Positions 34,244 through 42,502 of a stretch of 64,000 bases of DNA are shown one piece after another; the stretch's first letter is position 1, and every line of letters starts with the position of its first letter. Origin of the DNA: an uncultured Dysgonomonas sp. (GTDB taxonomy: Bacteria; Bacteroidota; Bacteroidia; Bacteroidales; Dysgonomonadaceae); NCBI RefSeq assembly GCF_900079725.1, contig NZ_LT599032.1:4584054-4648053 (forward strand). Direction: 5' to 3'. The position numbers and the translations under genes were made by a program. The notes beneath the pieces were generated by a model. That model ran no database searches, was not told the DNA's origin, and saw nothing but the letters and a program-made list of their open reading frames with translations.

Positions 34244-35716
34244 TTAATTACCTGCATCTATAATAGCACTGATGGCATCAGTATGCACTTGCTCCCCGGT
34301 AGCCCTGTCGAAAAGTCCCGATGCTTTGTCTCCGGTTACACCATTGTCCCAATAAACTGGTACCATCCCGTTTTTTAGTGCTGCTTTTGTTATATAATTC
34401 AAATAATAATTGCGTGCTTTGATATGATTGGCATAATCTGCTGCCGGAAGAGATGTTCTTAACGAAGCTGCGTATTCACCCAGTATTACAGGAAAACCCT
34501 TATCCACAAAATTTGCTTTCATTTTAGCAAACTGAGCATCGGCCCAGTCTTCCTGTCCCCATGAAGCTGTACCTGCACCAGTGAAATCTTTTCCCCACAA
34601 GAATACTGAATTATTTTCTTGCAGACAGAATTCATAAGGGTCGTAGTAATGTACTTCAGCCATCATACGGTTTGCTGTGGCATCTGTCGACATTTTCAGG
34701 GAACTTACAGCCAGGTCTATATTGGTGTTGTATGCTTGTACAATCAGATTTCGCCAGGCATTTCGTCCGCCTGTGGCGCGTACTGCATCTACAAAGGTTT
34801 GATTGTAAGACAACTGCACTTCAATGTTTTCGGCTGATGGTGTCCCATAATCTACATGTACTTCATTGGTTCCTGCAAACAATAGGTGTTCATCATAGTC
34901 GCGGAAGTATATGGCTATCTGTTTCCACAACGCTTTCTGTTTCTTGTTCACTTCCTCCTGCTTATCGTAAGTCGGATTTTCTTCGAGCCATCCGCCGTCC
35001 CAGTGTATATTGATGATGGCGTACATATCGTTGTCCACACAGTAATCTACTACTTCCTTTACACGTGCCAGCCACGAATCTTTTATTTTATACGTAGTTT
35101 GGTCTTCGATGTAAGCGTTCCATGCACACGGTATGCGCACGGTATTGAACCCCGCTGCTTTCACTCCGTCTATCAGCTTTTTCGATGTTTTGGCATTTCC
35201 CCAGGTGGTTTCTCCAGCAGAAGTACCGTCTGTTGCTTCAAGCGAGTTGCCCAGATTCCATCCTATCTTCATCTTTGCAGCTAATACAAGTGCGTCACTA
35301 CTCATTCCTGTTTTATCTGGATCTATATAATCCGGTATCACAGGATCAGGCGTTTTTGCGGCCTGTGTTAGCGTAATTGTAATACTTTCTGCACCTGTAG
35401 CAGAGAGTGTGAATGTAGCAGAACGTGACTCTTCTATATCATTTGCATCTGCTGTAATTGTCACAGATGCATTTCCTTTGGCCGTTTGAATCGAAGGTTT
35501 TACCCACGAATCGGAGGGGAAATCTATCCGCCAGGTTGTATTCGATGTTATCTCCATTTTGGAAGTGCCGCCATCAGCCTCGAAAGAAAAGGATGCCGGT
35601 ATTGCCGAAATGGAAGCCTCTATGGATGGCTCCGTTATCGGATCATCATCGTCGCCGCAGGCCCAGAAGGGTAGCAGTAAGCATAGTAGGGTTAATGTAT
35701 ATTTGAATATTCTCAT
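34244..35716 (-). CDS. BACON-GH5 endo-xyloglucanase-type lipoprotein
   Basis: 490 aa, surface lipoprotein (lipobox LLPFWACGDDDDP, with the acidic residues after Cys that favour surface export). A BACON domain spans about 35-120 (ISAIPASFSFEADGGTSKME, TWRIDFPSDSWVKPS). The GH5 barrel spans about 145-490, with KIGWNLGNSLEATDG, TVRIPCAWNAYIED and INIHWDGGWLEEN. Acid/base Glu285 is in FAGTNEVHV, nucleophile Glu414 in VILGEYAAS, and VPVYWDNG near the end. BACON plus GH5_4-like architecture equals the vanguard endo-xyloglucanase of Bacteroides ovatus. It would cut the beta-1,4-glucan backbone of xyloglucan at the cell surface. Confidence 0.93.
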   Translation of the reverse strand: MRIFKYTLTLLCLLLPFWACGDDDDPITEPSIEASISAIPASFSFEADGGTSKMEITSNTTWRIDFPSDSWVKPSIQTAKGNASVTITADANDIEESRSATFTLSATGAESITITLTQAAKTPDPVIPDYIDPDKTGMSSDALVLAAKMKIGWNLGNSLEATDGTSAGETTWGNAKTSKKLIDGVKAAGFNTVRIPCAWNAYIEDQTTYKIKDSWLARVKEVVDYCVDNDMYAIINIHWDGGWLEENPTYDKQEEVNKKQKALWKQIAIYFRDYDEHLLFAGTNEVHVDYGTPSAENIEVQLSYNQTFVDAVRATGGRNAWRNLIVQAYNTNIDLAVSSLKMSTDATANRMMAEVHYYDPYEFCLQENNSVFLWGKDFTGAGTASWGQEDWADAQFAKMKANFVDKGFPVILGEYAASLRTSLPAADYANHIKARNYYLNYITKAALKNGMVPVYWDNGVTGDKASGLFDRATGEQVHTDAISAIIDAGN

Positions 35717-35755
35717 GTTGTCAGAAATTTCGTTTTATGTTTAATTGAAAAAGAC

Positions 35756-35796
35756 GGTTATCCCGGAATATCTCAAATAAATATCCCGGGATAGCC
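35756..35796 (-). terminator. Hairpin between the glycan-binding protein and GH5 genes
   Basis: An 11-bp stem (35756-35766 with 35786-35796, core TATCCCGG/CCGGGATA, one G-T pair) lies directly after the stop codon at 35804 on the minus strand. With the hairpin at 34151 it divides the locus into susC-susD-binding protein, GH5 and GH2 segments. Probably partial termination or 3'-end stabilisation. Confidence 0.55.
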
Positions 35797-35803
35797 ATGA
35801 CTG

Positions 35804-37615
35804 TTATTTTAGAATATAATGATATGCTGTATATTCATCCTCTTTTGACATCACTCCCAGCCAGAAGCCATCGGTATCCACATTGGTGAAGGTTCCTCTT
35901 ACCCATTTGTATGTAGGGCCTGTTACAGGTAGCCATGAGCCAGCTCCTTCGAAGGCAGGCAGACCTGTATCTGATATGGTTACTGTCATTTTTTCGGCAT
36001 CCAGTACACATGGTGAGGTAGTTGTGATACCACCCTGCGTTTTGGAGAAAGTCACGCTGCCATCAGTGTTTTGTGTAAATGTTATTGAGGCGTTTTGTGC
36101 AGAAGCAATTGTCGCAGCATCCCAATACCATCCGTCCTGAGTACCTGCAACAGTGCATCCGTTCTCTCCTTTGAGGTTTGTCCAGTCTACAGGCCAGTTT
36201 GTATCTATTTTAAATGTTTTTGAGCCAGTGCCACACAGTGCTTTTTTCATAGCCTTGTTCACATCTACTTCATTACCAGTATTACCTACTATAAAGTGAT
36301 ATACCATATACTGAGGTTCATTAGCATCTCTGTTACCAAACCATATACCGCTTACACTGCCCATTACATCATGTTCTATTTTCACTATCTTCCACTGGTT
36401 GGCTGCAGTAGTAGAAATATTAACCCAGCCTGCAACAGGGAAATTTGGTATTGCATCTTTGAATGTAATCGTATTCGTACTTTGCTTGTTGGTATATGTA
36501 CCTTCTGTTTCCGTACCATCATTTTCTCTGATTGTTACCTTTCCATCTTTTGTAAATGTGATGGCACATCCGGCAATGTTAGCCGATGCTGCTGCATTGT
36601 AGCCTGTCCAGTCCGGATAGTCCTCTATACTGTTCCAGTCGTTCATCAGATTACCGTTAAGGTCAGACCAGTTGAAAGGTGTGTTTGTATCCACAACCCA
36701 TGTCTTAGAAGACGTAACAGATAGTATTTCCGATTGGTCTCCAAAGTTGAAATTAGGATCAGGAACATCTTCCGGCACATAATTGTCTGCATATGTTTTA
36801 GACACATAGTTGAAAATATAATACCACGGACCTTCAGAGTTTGTACGCATAATAGCCAGTCTCATCTGGTTTTCATTCAGGCGCAGTATTTTAATGTTTG
36901 AAGTCCAGTTCGATGCATTATCGATAAATGAAGCCAGACGGATTATTGAAGCATTAGACGTTGTCAGGGTATGGGTAGATGCATTCAGGAAGTAGGTGCC
37001 ACTTTCGTTACCACCCGATTCGTTTGGTTTCACGGTAGTAAGGTATGGCCCGCCTTTGAGGCTGAAAGTCATTGTTGCAGCTAAATCTTCAGCCGTTTGC
37101 CCCACATCGCCCGGTTCCCAGTTTGGTGTGAAGTTCTCATATTCCTGAGTGGCTGATGGGTCTGCATAGCCCATAGGCCCCGAAGCCAAACCATATTTAC
37201 CGGTATCCAGTATCCATGTTTTTTCATTATCCACACCTCCGCAAAGGGCTGTCCACAACGGGTCGTCCACATAGCTGAGGTTGGTGGTCGTAATAGTAAT
37301 ATTTATGGCATCAGCCTCTACAATACCTCCACCACTCAGTACTCCATATTGGAATGTGTATGTTCCCGGAAAAGCAATATATAGCGTATCCTTCACCCGT
37401 ATCGACTGCCCGTATGGGGTAGCCCATGTCGGGGTAAATCCCGGATTTAGACTTTCCATGATGATCATATTCGGATCTTCAGGATTCTGCAGTATTGAGT
37501 ATTTCAGTTCGTCTTTAGAGATGCTTGCACCCATCTCGTATTTGTCGGGAGTACAGTATGCAAAGAGGAATACCAACCCTAACAATGTGTATAATAATTT
37601 CAGATTATTTTTCAT
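35804..37615 (-). CDS. Three-module surface glycan-binding lipoprotein (SGBP position)
   Basis: 603 aa lipoprotein (lipobox FLFAYCTPDKYE). After a short Ig/PKD-like N-terminal domain (about 25-110) it consists of three related modules at about 115-270, 290-450 and 450-603. Each starts with a block such as KTWILDTGKYG, KTWVVDTNTPFNWSDLNG or KTFKIDTNWPVDWTNLKG. Modules two and three end with a match like GIWFGNRDANEPQYMVYHF or GFWLGVMSKEDEYTAYHY. Conserved Trp/Tyr residues would suit sugar stacking. It sits after susD, where xyloglucan loci encode the second surface binding protein. No enzyme motif is seen. I do not recognise a named family for the module. Confidence 0.82.
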   Translation of the reverse strand: MKNNLKLLYTLLGLVFLFAYCTPDKYEMGASISKDELKYSILQNPEDPNMIIMESLNPGFTPTWATPYGQSIRVKDTLYIAFPGTYTFQYGVLSGGGIVEADAINITITTTNLSYVDDPLWTALCGGVDNEKTWILDTGKYGLASGPMGYADPSATQEYENFTPNWEPGDVGQTAEDLAATMTFSLKGGPYLTTVKPNESGGNESGTYFLNASTHTLTTSNASIIRLASFIDNASNWTSNIKILRLNENQMRLAIMRTNSEGPWYYIFNYVSKTYADNYVPEDVPDPNFNFGDQSEILSVTSSKTWVVDTNTPFNWSDLNGNLMNDWNSIEDYPDWTGYNAAASANIAGCAITFTKDGKVTIRENDGTETEGTYTNKQSTNTITFKDAIPNFPVAGWVNISTTAANQWKIVKIEHDVMGSVSGIWFGNRDANEPQYMVYHFIVGNTGNEVDVNKAMKKALCGTGSKTFKIDTNWPVDWTNLKGENGCTVAGTQDGWYWDAATIASAQNASITFTQNTDGSVTFSKTQGGITTTSPCVLDAEKMTVTISDTGLPAFEGAGSWLPVTGPTYKWVRGTFTNVDTDGFWLGVMSKEDEYTAYHYILK

Positions 37616-37671
37616 AATATACTTATTATTTTTTGTGTATTAACAAGGTAATAAATAGGTCTATGACCTTA

Positions 37672-39315
37672 TTACCATCCTGTATTTTGTATCAGTACTC
37701 CATTCGACAGGTCTATTTCGCTCTGAGGTATTTGTTGTAATCCTTTAGTGGTTCTGATTTTATCGGCAGCGATACTTTTAGTCGTTTTTACTCCTCCGTT
37801 TTGTACTTCGGTTGTAGTCGCTATTGTCTGGGCAGCTACGTCGATGCCTTGGCGAAGCAGATCCCAGTAACGGATACCTTCACCCACAAATTCCAGGCGG
37901 CGTTGTTCCAGTATATTCGCTTTTGTAGCATATACCTGTGTAAATGAATCGCCGAATGCACGCTCCATAATCATATCCATATAATCCTGAGCATTAGGGC
38001 TGCCCAGTTCGGCTGCCATAAGCAGTACATCGGCATAGCGGATAGATACATAATCCTGATACTGCCCTAACATGTTATTAACTGCCCCATTTATAATAGA
38101 GGCATCTTGCAGTTCCCCTTTATCATTGTACATCGACATCGGCATATATTTTTTCGAATAGTATCCGGTGTATTCACGTTGATCCTGTATTTGTTTTGCA
38201 GAAAGTTTCAGCCCTTCATCTTTGATCGAAGCTATCGAAACTGCCTGACGTGTATCGCCCGATTTGAAAGCGTTCCACAGTTTAGGATCTACAGGACATG
38301 CGCCCCAGCCTTGTGCATAAGGATATACATCGAATGAACGGATTCCGGTCATAATCATCCAGTGGTTACCATCGGTATTGCCGTTGTAGTCGCTTGTCCA
38401 TGTATACTTGATGGCAAAAACGGTTTCCTTGTTATCTTCTCCTACATAATTGATTTTGCCATTTACATTGTCTTCTTCTTCATTTTTTACAACAGAAGAT
38501 ACTGGCCACAAATTGGCAAAGTTTTCAACCAATCCATAATTTCCGTTTGTAATAATATCTTCAAGGTATGCAAGTACAGTAGATTGCTGAACACCGGCTA
38601 AATCTGTTTTTCCATAATAGCCTGTATAATACAGGAACACTCTTGCCATCAGCGCTTCGGCAGCATATTTGGTTACACGCCCTCCATTAGTGGTAACATC
38701 GGAAGCACTCCACGGTTTTGCAGGCATATTTTCGCAGGCATAAGTAAGGTCTTCCGCTATCAGTTTATATACATCATCGGCTGCAGCCTGTGGTACGTTG
38801 TCGGTAGTCGGGATTATCACCAAAGGAATATTCCCCCAAAGGCGTACCATATCGAAATAAAGGTATGCACGGATGAAACGGGCTTCGGACATATATGTCT
38901 TTCTCAATGTTTCGTTGCTGCCCCATTCTATCTGGTCTTCTTTGCTGATAAGCATATTACATCTCAACATGGCAGCGTAGTATGCTTTCCAGTTGGCATC
39001 GAATACTTGGGACGTAGATGGTGAACGAGACTTATCAAATTCGTCGAGCATCTGATATTTCAAATCATCGGAAGAGCCTGTTCCACCGAATGCATTGTCA
39101 GAAAATACTTCTGAAGCAACAGGGAAACTGACTCCGTCTGACCATACGGTTTGTAAGCCGTCGTAACAGCCAACTAAGGCTTTCCATGCATCATCGGTTG
39201 TTTTGTAGAAGTTTTCCTCTGTCTGTTTGTTCGGTTCTACATCGAGGAAGCCATCGCCACAAGCACTGAATAGAATGGCGATACTCGCTAATAAATATAT
39301 TTTTACTTTTTTCAT
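37672..39315 (-). CDS. SusD/RagB-type glycan-binding lipoprotein (xyloglucan locus)
   Basis: 547 aa lipoprotein (lipobox LFSACGDGFLDVEPNKQ). SusD features: ENFYKTTDDAWKALVGCYDG (N-terminal SusD_3-like), RTYMSEARFIRAYLYFDMVRLWG (TPR helices), YAAEALMARVFLYYTG, RYADVLLMAAELG, and LEQRRLEFVGEGIRYWDLLRQG near the C-terminus. It partners the SusC encoded 12 bp upstream (stop 39328), capturing xyloglucan oligosaccharides for import. The protein ends QIPQSEIDLSNGVLIQNTGW, typical of the RagB/SusD group. Confidence 0.97.
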   Translation of the reverse strand: MKKVKIYLLASIAILFSACGDGFLDVEPNKQTEENFYKTTDDAWKALVGCYDGLQTVWSDGVSFPVASEVFSDNAFGGTGSSDDLKYQMLDEFDKSRSPSTSQVFDANWKAYYAAMLRCNMLISKEDQIEWGSNETLRKTYMSEARFIRAYLYFDMVRLWGNIPLVIIPTTDNVPQAAADDVYKLIAEDLTYACENMPAKPWSASDVTTNGGRVTKYAAEALMARVFLYYTGYYGKTDLAGVQQSTVLAYLEDIITNGNYGLVENFANLWPVSSVVKNEEEDNVNGKINYVGEDNKETVFAIKYTWTSDYNGNTDGNHWMIMTGIRSFDVYPYAQGWGACPVDPKLWNAFKSGDTRQAVSIASIKDEGLKLSAKQIQDQREYTGYYSKKYMPMSMYNDKGELQDASIINGAVNNMLGQYQDYVSIRYADVLLMAAELGSPNAQDYMDMIMERAFGDSFTQVYATKANILEQRRLEFVGEGIRYWDLLRQGIDVAAQTIATTTEVQNGGVKTTKSIAADKIRTTKGLQQIPQSEIDLSNGVLIQNTGW

Positions 39316-39327
39316 TGTTTTCCAGTT

Positions 39328-42300
39328 TTAGAATTTGATATTAACACCAAACAAATAGGTACGGGGACGAGGGTAATATCCCAGGTCGATACCCGACGAG
39401 AAACTGTCTACACCATATCCTATTTCCGGATCCATACCATCGTAATTGGTAAATGTGTAGAGGTTCTGTATTTGTCCGTAAAGTCTCAGGGAACTGATAT
39501 ATTTCGATTTTATCAGTTTGGCAAAATCATAGCCCAATGTAATATTGCTTATTCTAAGGAAGCTGCCATCATGTACATACAAGTCAGAGAAATTTGCCCA
39601 GTTTTTATTATCTTCTGTTACACGTGGCATCGAATTAGATGTGCCTTCCCCATGCCAGCGGTCGAATACAGATGTTGTATAGTTAGAGAAACGATTTGCT
39701 ATATTCCTGTATGATTGTACGATGTCATTTCCTGCCATGCCGCTTGCATTAAGCGCAAAATCGAAATTTTTATAGGCAAGATTAATGTTGAATCCGAATG
39801 TGAAATCAGGATTAGGATCTCCTACATTTCCTTTATCATTGGTATCGATAACGCCATCGCCGTTAACATCGACATACTTCACGTCACCCGGTTGAGCATC
39901 GGGTTGAAGTACTTTTCCATTCGATTTATAGTTTTGTACATCTGCTTCATTTTGGAAGATTCCGGCTGTTTTGTATCCCCAGAAGAATCCGATAGGCTCA
40001 CCATTTTGTGCACGATAGAATTCGGTAGCATTGTCGTAAAGCATATTTGTAAGACCATGAATAACTCCTCCTTCGGTCGGAATCTGGCCTACGGTATTTT
40101 TATTGTATGCACCGTTAGCACCGATTGTATATTCCAGTCCTCCGATATTATCGCTGAATGATACACCTAATTCCACACCTTTGTTGGTAACATCCCCTCC
40201 ATTTATATATTTAGAGCTTACACCTGCTGTTGCTAATACAGGAACACTGATGATCCAATCTTTGGTCTTTTTATTGTACCAGTCGAAGTTTACATTCATT
40301 TTCCCGTTAATAAAACGTGCGTCGAATCCGACATTGAATTGCTCCGATGTTTCCCAGCTCAAATCAGGATTGGAAAGGTTGTCAAGATTTGCTCCCGGAG
40401 TAAGTACGCCTTCAGTATTACCAAAAATATAGTTTACATTCTGCTGATTGATCAGAGCCAGATATTGGAATGCCGATACATTCTGGTTACCTACCTGTCC
40501 CCAACTCGCTCTTAGTTTGAAATAGTCCATCCAGTTTTTGGTTGGTTCCATGAATGATTCATTGCTCATAATCCATCCTGTGGATATAGAAGGGAAATAT
40601 CCGAAACGATTGCCGCTGGCAAAGTTCGATGAACCGTCGGCACGGAATGTGGCGTTTATTAGATAAGTTTCTTTATAGTTGTAGTTTAAGCGGCCAAAGT
40701 ATGAGAGTTTTTTGATGTCGGCATCTTTATTACCTCCAAGGCTCAACAGATTACTTAAAGTATTTGTTGCATTCGACAGATAAGCATGGTTCAGGCTGTT
40801 GAAAATCAGGTCTGCGTTACTACCGTTTAGCCATGTACCCGAATATTGGCTCATAGATGAACCTAACATGGCACCGAAATCATGGTCTTCATTCACTTTG
40901 AAGTTATAACTTAACAAGTTGTCCCAGTTGTATGTGCGGCCTTTACTCATAGACTGAAACGCTTCAGAATGGTCGTTGTATGCATATATAGACAGTTTAT
41001 AAATAGGCTTGTATGAATTATTTTCGGATGCAAAGTAGTCGATACCCAATGTTGTCCTGAATTTCAGATTCTTGATAGGCTCCAGTTCAAGATATACATC
41101 TCCTACGAGTTTCTGAGTATTACTCTTGTTCTGATTGTTATATACCATCTGTGCATAAGGATTGGCTTCACCGTTGTACCAGTCGGAATTACTGTTGTTC
41201 CAGAAATTTCCCTCTTCGTCATACATTGGTACAAACGGGCTGGTATTAAAGGCTGCTCTCAGTGTATTGTTGTATTGATTACCTACTTGTATACCATTCT
41301 TTTTACTGTATGAGAAAGTGAGATGTTGACCAAGTCTTACCTTATTGTCATACAGATTGTGTTCTGTATTGATGCGAAAGTTATATCGTTCATAGTTGGA
41401 CAAGTCTTTACCGCCGACTATACCTTCTTGTCCGGTATAAGACAGCGACATCGACCATACAGATGCGGCTGAGCCTCCTGATGCTCCAAGGGAATAGTTT
41501 TGAGTAATGGCATCATCTACCAGCATTTCATCCATCCAGTTGCTACCTGTTCCCATATTAGCGATTTCATCATTAGTAAAATATGCGCCTTTACCTGAGT
41601 TTATAGCAGCTTCATTCATAATTGTTGCATACTGTTGAGAGTTGAGCAGCTTTGCTTTTCTGGCAGCTTGCTGAACACCATAGTATGCATCGAAGGTGAT
41701 TTGCGCTTTAGCTCCCGTCTTACCGGTTTTGGTTGTAATCAGTACCACACCATTTGCAGCCTGCGAACCGTAAATAGCAGCCGAAGCAGCATCTTTAAGT
41801 ACATCTATAGACTCTATGTCGCTGTTGTTTAGATAAGTAATGTCGTTAGTCAATATTCCGTCAACAACAAATAGCGGTGATGCGTCCGCAACAGTTCCCA
41901 ATCCGCGGATGCGTACCTTCAGGCTCTCTCCGGGTTGCCCTGATGTAGAAGTGATCTGTACACCTGGGGTCTTTCCCTGTAAGGCTTGAAGTGCATTTGT
42001 CGTATTCATTTTTGCCAGTTCATCGCCTTTTACCTGTATGGTGGCTCCGGTGTTCAATTTCTTTTTCTGTACACCATAACCGATTGCTACGACTTCATTT
42101 AGTAAGTTGATTTCTTCTTCCAGTTCGATATTGAATACTGTTTCGGTACCAACTGTGACTGTTTTGGGTTTGAACCCGATGAAAGATATTTCAATCTTTG
42201 CGTTATCTTTAACGGTAAGGGAAAACTTACCATCCAAATCGGTCATTGTACCGTTTGTAGTCCCTACCTCGATTACCGAAGCCCCGGGAAGGGGTTCGCC

Positions 42301-42447
42301 AAGAGATGTGACCGTTCCGGTTATTTCATGCGCCGATTGAGCATAAATTCCGGTTACTGAGAATAAGCTGATAATTAGTATCAGGCATATTCTCTGCAAG
42401 TCAAGGAGACTTGCTTTTTTAGGTGAGGTTTTCATTCTAGGATTCAT
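39328..42447 (-). CDS. SusC/RagA-type TonB-dependent receptor (xyloglucan locus)
   Basis: 1039 aa outer-membrane importer; an ATG at 42435 is an alternative start. The signal region ends SVTGIYAQ. The CarboxypepD_reg-like domain (about 40-115, GASVIEVGTTNGTMTDLDGK), TonB box (NEVVAIGYGVQKK), plug (ALQGKTPGVQITSTSGQPGE, FVVDGILTND) and barrel ending FGVNIKF are complete. There is no STN domain, in line with control by the hybrid regulator next door. The start lies 55 bp after the GH31 stop, so GH31 - susC - susD - binding protein - GH5 - GH2 probably share a promoter in front of GH31. Confidence 0.97.
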   Translation of the reverse strand: MNPRMKTSPKKASLLDLQRICLILIISLFSVTGIYAQSAHEITGTVTSLGEPLPGASVIEVGTTNGTMTDLDGKFSLTVKDNAKIEISFIGFKPKTVTVGTETVFNIELEEEINLLNEVVAIGYGVQKKKLNTGATIQVKGDELAKMNTTNALQALQGKTPGVQITSTSGQPGESLKVRIRGLGTVADASPLFVVDGILTNDITYLNNSDIESIDVLKDAASAAIYGSQAANGVVLITTKTGKTGAKAQITFDAYYGVQQAARKAKLLNSQQYATIMNEAAINSGKGAYFTNDEIANMGTGSNWMDEMLVDDAITQNYSLGASGGSAASVWSMSLSYTGQEGIVGGKDLSNYERYNFRINTEHNLYDNKVRLGQHLTFSYSKKNGIQVGNQYNNTLRAAFNTSPFVPMYDEEGNFWNNSNSDWYNGEANPYAQMVYNNQNKSNTQKLVGDVYLELEPIKNLKFRTTLGIDYFASENNSYKPIYKLSIYAYNDHSEAFQSMSKGRTYNWDNLLSYNFKVNEDHDFGAMLGSSMSQYSGTWLNGSNADLIFNSLNHAYLSNATNTLSNLLSLGGNKDADIKKLSYFGRLNYNYKETYLINATFRADGSSNFASGNRFGYFPSISTGWIMSNESFMEPTKNWMDYFKLRASWGQVGNQNVSAFQYLALINQQNVNYIFGNTEGVLTPGANLDNLSNPDLSWETSEQFNVGFDARFINGKMNVNFDWYNKKTKDWIISVPVLATAGVSSKYINGGDVTNKGVELGVSFSDNIGGLEYTIGANGAYNKNTVGQIPTEGGVIHGLTNMLYDNATEFYRAQNGEPIGFFWGYKTAGIFQNEADVQNYKSNGKVLQPDAQPGDVKYVDVNGDGVIDTNDKGNVGDPNPDFTFGFNINLAYKNFDFALNASGMAGNDIVQSYRNIANRFSNYTTSVFDRWHGEGTSNSMPRVTEDNKNWANFSDLYVHDGSFLRISNITLGYDFAKLIKSKYISSLRLYGQIQNLYTFTNYDGMDPEIGYGVDSFSSGIDLGYYPRPRTYLFGVNIKF

Positions 42448-42502
42448 TGTATTAGTGGTTTAGTAAACATTTAATATTGTTTTGTATCTCATGTCTGAAT
42501 AT

